Of a stretch of DNA of 64,000 nucleotides, positions 51,401 to 60,400 are shown one piece after another. The notes beneath the pieces are model-generated. The model saw only the letters and a list, made by a program, of their open reading frames with translations, was not told the origin of the DNA and searched no databases. The DNA comes from Otis tarda (lineage: Eukaryota; Chordata; Aves; Otidiformes; Otididae): NCBI GenBank assembly GCA_026413225.1, contig CM048552.1, positions 81,817,001 to 81,881,000 on the forward strand. Reading direction: 5' to 3'. The first letter of the stretch is position 1. Each line of letters opens with the position of its first letter. The translations under genes were made by a program, and so were the position numbers.

Positions 51401-54400
51401 CTTCTGCTGTTTGAACGTCTGTAACCATCACTGTGTTTCTGGCTTAGTCTGGTATCAGAGATGTGTGTGTATGTAGGCATTTTCTTTCCCAGCTAGCCCC
51501 TTGTGTTGTGCCTTGATATCCCTGTTGTTTTTTGCATCTCCTGCCTCTCAGGTTTAGTCAGTTCTTGTTGCCTTGCTTTCTTTCCCTCTTGCTGCACAGG
51601 TGCTTTTAATTTCAGAAGTGAAGAACCAGCATCCTAAAGGCATGATACCACAAAAACTCAGTACAGGTTTTGGTTTTGTATGTGTTCTAAACTCAGACTT
51701 GAGGGAAGGATGGGATAGGAAGTCAAGAAAGTGAATGTGAACTTGGCCTGAGCCTCCAGTTATTGTCTTATATCTCTTTCCATGATAGGTTATTGAAGAA
51801 TAACCTCTTTCTTTTAAGAAACCACACCATGTATTTGGAATATAGTCCTAGAAAACAGGGAGAATACTGCTAGCTATTTTCCAAATTTAGTGTTTCAGTC
51901 AGACTTTGCAAATTGTAATGTCCGACGCTGAATGTCATTGGAGTACCTTAATAACTCTGCAGTTTTCAAATTCCCATCTTGTTACACAGCATGTACAAGG
52001 ATAGCAAAAGAGTTGCCTATTTTAACAATAGCTGCTTAAAACAGTTATTAGTGTCCTAACAATAGCATCATCTTCCTTCAAGCAGGTGCATGTGTACAAC
52101 TGCCAAAAATAAAATCGCCAATTACAGGGACATTATACAGGTTACATTAATGACTAAATAGACTGTGCAGCTTAATCACTCTACCACTACATGTTTAATA
52201 ACAATGGCATGGTGCTAGAGTACCTTGCTCTTTCCTCCCACTCCAGCGAATCCTTGTCATTCTTTTAGGCTTGGTTCAAGTTTTTGTCATGCCATATTGG
52301 GACATTTCAAGCAGTACAAGTCTTTCCTGACTGCTCTGTCTGGATGAGTAAATATACTCACTGGAATATCTGATAAAGACCGAGCCTGTTCTCCATGCTG
52401 TTCCGACTCATTCAGTTCCACTGCCTGAGCTTTCGTTGCTCCTTTTGGGGAAGGTTGAGTGCTATCAGGTAGACTTCCAGCTTTATGTCAATGGATGGAA
52501 GGAAACTTACTCCAAGGTGAGAATGCATAGCGAGGAAGACATATGTTTTAAAAATACAACTTTTTCAAGATCTCACACTTAGTAGACTTGTGCTGCAGCA
52601 GCCTGTAGCTTCCATTTATAGCCATGTAACCCTGAGGCATAGAATATGCACCCCTTGAGCAGGCTCACCCTCACAATGAATGCCTGCTTCAGCAGGATTT
52701 CCATTTCAATGACAGTATGGGCTTTATCTTAATGTGTGAGGATCATAGGGATTTCTAAATAATCACTGCATTGCTAATATGGACCTGTGTTGTGATTCAG
52801 CTTTGTGTGGAGAGAAAGCTTTATTCTCCTGGAAGTAGGATTGGTTATATAGGGATTAATGAATGGATGAGATATATTCATCCTACAGTTACAAATGAAA
52901 TGGCAGCTCATGTGGAAGTGACCAAGCCAGCTTTGAACTGTATAGCTCAAGTAATAGTAGCAGTTAGAAAATTTTGCTTGAAAGGCACAAATACTCAGAA
53001 GATAAATGACAGCAGCAGTGGTAGCTGTTCTTACTCTTCATATGCTGATGTTTCCATGAGCCCTTTGTCAGCAGCTCTGTGCTCATATATGTGCAATATA
53101 GGCATGCTCTCTAGGTACTTGCCAGTACTAGCTTGCAGATGAATTAAATGTAGACAGGTAGTTGATGCTTGTGTGGTCTAGTAAACAAACACCCAGTTGG
53201 TACTGCTCAGGAAAGCTGTGGTACTTTGAGGAGGATGCTGGTGGCACTCAACAGCTGTGGCGATTCCTGGAAAAATATTTTGCTTGGAAACATTTTGCAT
53301 GAATCATTCTGGTTGTTGGACGGTTTTGTGTTTTGTCTTCTATTGGGTTGTTTTGGAGGCCCAGGTTAGAAAGCAAATGCATAACAGGCTGTGCCTGCTC
53401 AACTGAGTGGCACTGATATGTGTCAGAGAGGCAAGAACGAAGGTCAGGAGGAGGAGAGAGAAGCAGTAGGATACAAGAACTCTTTAACCCACCTCTGCTA
53501 ATGAAGAATTTGTGTAGCGGAGCTACAAAAAGATTATCTGCTGTTGTTTGTTCCCTGTGTAAGCAAAGCATGCTGGTGAGGACCATAACAGCTGAAGGAT
53601 TTAAATCATGACTTGGAAATCAGCAGTATGGAGGTGGCTTTACGACTGTCTTCTGCTGATCTGGGACAGTTTTTCTTTCTCTTCCATTTCCAGACATGCA
53701 TTCCCACTCTTTTTGCTGTGCTGGCAGTAGTCCTCACGTACTGGTTGGTGAATTCTGAAAACTAGCTGCAAAGGGAAAAATAGTGCCAGCAGGAAAGAGC
53801 AGTTGAGGTGAGCAAATTAAGGAAGCGAGAGGACTTTCCCTTTTGATGGCAGCACTGATCTAATTTGGTTTAATGTGGCCTTGAAACCACTCTCAAGAAC
53901 ATTGGAAAAGCCTTCCTAAACATACTCCTTTGTGTAATGGCACTGTTAAAGGAGGCTTAAGAAAACTGTGCCTGAACTGTGCGGGGATGTTGACTGGCAA
54001 CTGAGGAGCTATTGGCTCTGGTGCATTATTCACTCCAGCTTCACCGGCACTGAGTTTTTAGCTGTGCTTTTGGCTGCACATGGCAGGACAGTAAGGCAGA
54101 AGACAAGCCAGCAGTATGTGACCTCAGGAGCTAGCTGGCTGCTAAATTTGTGCTAAATTATACTGCTGATAACATAGGAGTGGCATTGTCACCTGAAAGG
54201 ATGTGTACCTCTCTCCATGTATCACAGACTTGAAAAACACCCCTCCCCTAAATAACCATTTAGTGCTTTAACCAAGGATGCTCTGTCTTATCTGAGACAC
54301 AGAGTAAATCCCAATGGAAATCATCACTAGATCTTTCACTCTGAACTTAAGTGGTTTATTTTATTTGAATGGACTTACACCTTCTGTAGAACCTCATAGA

Positions 54401-57400
54401 GGTTATTTTTTACCAACCAATATTTACTAGGAATAGCTAGTGTAATTTAAAGGACAAATAAGCAGCTGAAGAAATGTCAATACTTAAATGTGCCAGGTGA
54501 CCCTTTGAAATGTGCTATCATAGGTTTATGGGGAAAAAAAAAACCAAAACAAAAAAACCCAAAACCACAACCTGTTTTTCTTTTCCCCCAAGTTTTCCTT
54601 TACTGTTCTTTTCCCTGTTTGAAAGAAAAAGGTAATTTTTAAATGGAGCCAACAAGCTGAGAGTAGAATATCAATACACAATCATAGTAGCATCATACAG
54701 GTTAGTATTTGAGGTAGATTTCTTTTGAATCTAATTTGGCAGAAGAATTACTCTTCTATTACTTGGTTTTCAGCCTTATTTTCCCCTCTTTCTAGTACCC
54801 ACCATCTTCTCCTTTTTATTCAGAAGCAATAAGCATTTGAGGTGAGCACTGAAATCACCAGGAGGGTGGCTTGTTGTGATATTTTTTCCTGAGACTGACT
54901 GTGGGGAGTCCTTTATGCTTCCTTACATGCCTCATATTCCTCTGGCAGAAATTGCCATACAAAAAGCAGAGTTACCTGTAAGTCATGTAGGACCTGGCCA
55001 GATCCCTGGAGCACAAGGACAGTAATGTATCTGAGGTGGCTTTCTACAATAACCTAGTTTTTATTGTCCCAGTAGGATGAAAGAATGTTTAGGATGGTTT
55101 TCCAGACATTGATGGAGTTTATCCCATCTCTTGACACTGCTTATGCACATCTCATTCCCATGCCTCCAAGGACAGAGGTGACTTCAAAACAAGGGCATTT
55201 GTGTGAGCTCATTTGTTTTTCTTCTGCAAAACATAACCACCTCATTTCTTCCTTCCTTGAAAAAACATTGCTGTTTTACACAGGCACACAGGCTTTTTGA
55301 TAGCATATCTGGGGTCTGGGGCACAGTTCTTCATTGCATTTTTCAAACACCTGGCTCCTTAATGCCAGCCAATGAGGAGGAAGGAGAAGGGGCTAAGTTA
55401 CATGAAGTACATTAGAGGCACTGATTCTGCTTGGAAGCTGTCCAGGTTTTACGCTGATGGGCATCAGCATTAAACTCTAAAATAAGTTAATCTAATTTTG
55501 TGCAGAGAAAGTTTACTGGATTTGCTTTAGGGCTAGTGGTGGGTAAGCAAGCCATTGTGCTGAGTATATTTACTGATACTGGAATAAAAAAGTAAATGAC
55601 ACACGATCTTAACAGTTGCCATGGATGTATTTTCACACATTCATTAGAGCTGACGTGAGACCATCACAGGCAATACGCACTGGTGCTTACTGTAGTCCCT
55701 TTGTTTACAGAACTGATTCTGGGAATTAGTTTTTCTGGAAAACACAGTATAGTGTAGGTAGCTAGGTTTAGAAGCAGATAATTTCTCCTGTTTTACTTGG
55801 ATAGACCTTTTTGAGTTTTCAGAATCCAACCAATATAACATAATTGGACTGTCCATTGACTTCCTGTGGCTTTTCAAGTTCCTCTGCATCTGCTGAACTG
55901 TGAAGGTTGTCCACACATACAATCATAGACTCCAACACACCAGAAATAATCGGATTCAGCATGGCTTGAAACAGAAAAGAGTTAATGTTAAAGACATTTC
56001 TTTTCTGTTTCCTTTGGCTAAGAAGGATGCGTGTAGACAGTTCAGCTCATGACTGCTTGTTTAGTTGGGAGCTCAGATCTTAATTTAGTAATTTTCTTTC
56101 AGTGTTTTTTTTTGTCAGGGGACTGAAAAAAAGTTTTATAAACCTCACAGCAGTCACAAACTGGGCAATAAGAAACACTTTTCCTAACTGAAGCTGTAGA
56201 GAAAAGTGAAGTAGTCTTAAGGGAATACACAGTATGAAAGCCATGTCCATAGGTTTATTGAATAGCTGTAGCCTTAGTTTTGTGTTTGCTTTGAGAGACA
56301 ATACCCTCGGTGTTGTGAACTCATCAGTAAAAATTTTATGTGTTGGCTTAGGGGGGAATGCGACTTTCCTTGATTCAGTTAATTCTGTTAATAAGGTAAT
56401 TTGGTTAATAAGGTGCAGAAATCCAGCAGGTTCAGTTTTGAAGTACCAAAATGTTCTGTTTGTTGGCTTTCTTCAGTTGCTTGGGAACACTGCTGCCTAA
56501 ACGTAAACTGGTCTGAAACATTCAAGGTCAGGTTGTACAGGGCTCTGAGCAACCTGATCTAGTTGAAGATATTCCTGGTCCTTACATGGGGGTTGGACTA
56601 GATGGCCTTTAAAGATCCCTTCTAACCCAAACTATTCTATGATTTTATGAAGTTGTTAAAAAAAAAAAAAAACAAACTCTCAGTTCAATGCATTAGTTGG
56701 TCCTGGACACCTCCTAACCAGGTGTTGTTACCAGTGCTTCTTTAATATGTAAAGATGGTTCTAAATTCTTATGTCTCTTGCCCAGTGTTGAAAACAAAGT
56801 TAGGCAAGATGTTCAGTTCATGTAAGCCATTGCATTGTTATTAGGATAAGTGATACTTTGCTGATTCATATGGCCTGAAAATGTGGCTCGATGATTTCTG
56901 TATGGACTGTAACTTAAGCAAATGCCTTAAAACACTTTCCACAGTGTATTTTGTTAGATTTAAAAATGTATTTTCAAAGATCTTAGTGGCTGCCAAGGAC
57001 AAAATATGGTAATCAGATGATGGCTTTCAAAAACCTGAACAGAAATCTAAAGAAAGTATGAATAGAAACATTTATCTGCATTTCAGATCTCTTTAAAGAG
57101 TTTTTTTCCTGTTTTCTTCAGCAATGAAGTGTCCCACATATTTGACATATGATCACTGCCACAAAGCCTGCATAAAGCACTGTGAGAATAGTACCAAACT
57201 TAGTGTCTGCAAGGATTATCCCACAGAAGGCTGCTTCTGTCCAGAGGGACAGGTGATTTTTAATAACAGCTGTGTTGATGAAGAAGTCTGCACACAATGC
57301 ATTGATGAAGATGGCACACACCATCAGGTAACTATATACTTGGCAGCTTACCTTTGTGAGTGGTTTGGGTTCGTACTTTTGCAAGTAAATGTGTCCTATA

Positions 57401-60400
57401 AGTATAACTATTTTCTGCTTTGCATGCTCTATTTTCTAGCTCAGTTCCTCATAACCGGCCGGCTGTCAGCCCCATGTAGCTCTCCTAGTGTGAAATTGGC
57501 TGGGACGGATATAAAATTCACAGCTGGGACTGTACAGACCCGGAAATGCATGACAAATTTGTGTGGAGGGAGGTCTAGAGGGAAAAGAGGAGGGATGGCA
57601 TAAGTCAACATTTACCAAGATAAATACCTCAATTCAGCAGGCTTTTACTAGTAATGACAATTTAATCACAAATCTGGAACCCTTCCTTAAAATGTATCAT
57701 ATTGTGTTTGCAAAGCTTACTGAAATATTTCCAGTGGTTAATGTGGAGCAGTGAGACCAAGACAACCTTATGTCAACTTGCTTTAGCCTACCTCCTTTTT
57801 TTTTTTGATTAAAATAATTCCTTTAATGAAATTCATCATTTTAGTTTTACTGAAAATCCACTTTTCTCAGCTAAGTAAGACCTCTCTGTGGCAGATTGGG
57901 ATTGGGAAGAGCTACAGGTGCTAGGTCCCAGATAGCAGTGAAAAAGACTGTTGATTTCCCTTTCAGCATCACACAGCGGTGCACAAGCTCCTCCCTGCAT
58001 CCCCTGTTCCAAGTAATAGAGGTTGTTCCTCCTCACCCCCACATACTCAACTCTGAGAGTTTTCACCTAAGTCAGATGGTCCTCTTAAATCTGCGATTGT
58101 ATTATGAGACTTTAAGAAGAAGCGGCTTTAATTTCAGTATTTTATGGGCTTTAGAGTCTTATGGGATTTTTGGATGGTCTTACCATACTGATCAAAGCTG
58201 CTGTCAAAGATATAATCATTTTTGTAATATAGATTTTCAGTAAATAACAGAAGTCTCTATGTGTGTATGGATAGTCTATTCTTTAAGTAAAAAGCTAGAT
58301 TTTAAAAAGTAAATGAATGTACATACTCTGAAAAACTTCATTTTACACATGCAAGTTTAGGCTCGCATTTAGTTCAGCAAGAAATGTCTTATAAATGTTT
58401 ACAGTTAGACTGAAAGGAAACAAAGAGTATTTGTGGCTGAAACATCTCTTTTAAATACTGTTTGCATTGATTAACACAACGAGAAAAGCATCAAACTTAA
58501 CAGAGCAAACACCTTTCTTTAGATGGTAGGGTACTAGCAAGCAACGTACTTGACTTAGTGAAACAAGTGTCCAGGCACTGGTTTGCCAGTGGAAGAGTCC
58601 TACTGATGGCAGGTCTGCACCGAAAGCCCCGCCTGTGTGAGCGCAGCGCCTGTGTCACCTCACGCGGGACAGGTCCACGCAGGTCCAAGGATCCTGCCTT
58701 CCCACGACCTGTGCCTTAGTGCTGTTTGCTGGCACTGTCAAAGCACAGCGCACGTATTCACTAAATACAATTTTGAGGATTTCCTGCCGCTGGGGAAGGG
58801 GCTGGTACAGAAGTGTAACAGCATTAATGCCCCTCTTCAGGTGTAGATATCCTATGGATTTTGGCAATTGGAAGGAAGAGATAGGGAAAGTGTAGTCTTT
58901 CATTCCACAACTGCATTATCACAATGATGTTTTTCAAAATTTCAAGAGTTTTCTGAAGAATTGAGCACAGGTAGCTTATATTAGCTGTTATTTTAACGTT
59001 ACAGTATCTCCATACATATGAGCATGACCTTTTCTTTGTGTTCTGTTTTGGATCTTTGTTTTAAATGCAGTATCGTTGGATTTGTGTAGTGCTTATAGAG
59101 TTGGTAAAATAGAAGAAGAAAACCCTTGGTAATTTTTGTAGTAAAAGGAATAGAAAAAATATCTTATTATTTCTCTTTAAGGAAAAAAAAATAGCTTGCA
59201 ATGTATATACAGTGCCCTAAATACAGATCAATTGTGCACAACTCTCGGTGACCCTGACAACACTAGTATTGTTGTCAGGTGACCCTGACAACACGGTATT
59301 ATGACTCTATATGAAATGGTTATTGGAAATGCAGATTAAAATCTAAGATCTGTGTGCCTTAAGTCTCTGAATCCTCAGGCAATGCAGTGCATTTCCCATT
59401 TAAATAATTGTTTCAAGCCCTCATGGAGAAAAGCTGAGCGCACATCTTGGGAATAATGTCTGCAGTGATATCTACTTGTTTTTGCAGAAATTCTGAAATT
59501 CATGAGTTGTTGCATGCCCCTTAATGGGGTCTTAACTCTGAAAACCTCTCATCTGAACCCCAATGGCAAGGCTTAGATGCAGCTGCTGTGTGGATGGGGA
59601 GGTGGAGGGCAGGAGAGGATCAGCTCACACAGCCGTTTTGCGTCTCCACCATTGCAGGATTAGCTGTGTGAGCAATACAGCAGGCAGTGCAACTGGTGGA
59701 GGGTTATGATTTCCTTAACCCCCTTCTTTCCCTCTAGTGTTTGTTCCTCTGTTCGTTTCTATCCCAGATCGGGCTTACAGGATTCTCAGGACCAACGCCT
59801 GTAAAGAACTCTACTAACGCTGTACTGTCCCTTGTAATTTCTTCTGGTATTGGAAAGAGACTCCTACTTATGATGAAGAAAATCTGTGTGAAAATCAAGG
59901 CTGCTGAAAATGTTAGAGCAAATGTTGTGATTCTCTTTCTCTGTGTCTTGAGAAGTCCACATGCTTTTCACATCACCACCTGCAAATGTAGGCATTCTCT
60001 TATCAGCTGCCTTGTCAGGCCTTTTTAACCCTGACGCCATTAAATTGTCTGGCAGAGGGGTCTGAGTTCTTTTTCCAAGCCCTGAGATAACGTTCTTTAC
60101 TAGCAGTACATCGATGCAAACTTTCTTTCACTATAATAGCTTTCCTATGGATTAACTGACCCTATGCGATTTGGTTCCTAACCTTTGTTAAACCTCTAGT
60201 TGGCTTGTTCTAGCGTGCCTAGTCTCTTAGCCTTGCCATGCTGTTAATCTTTGAAAGTAAACTGTCTTTTCAGATTCCTGTTGTGGCTTAAAGTACATAG
60301 ATATCTCTGGGTACAGGTGGCAGTATGCTTAGATATTTCCTTCATTTCTTTTTATTACTAAAGGTCTCAGCAGTTTGTTATTTTTAAACTGCACTTCAGA

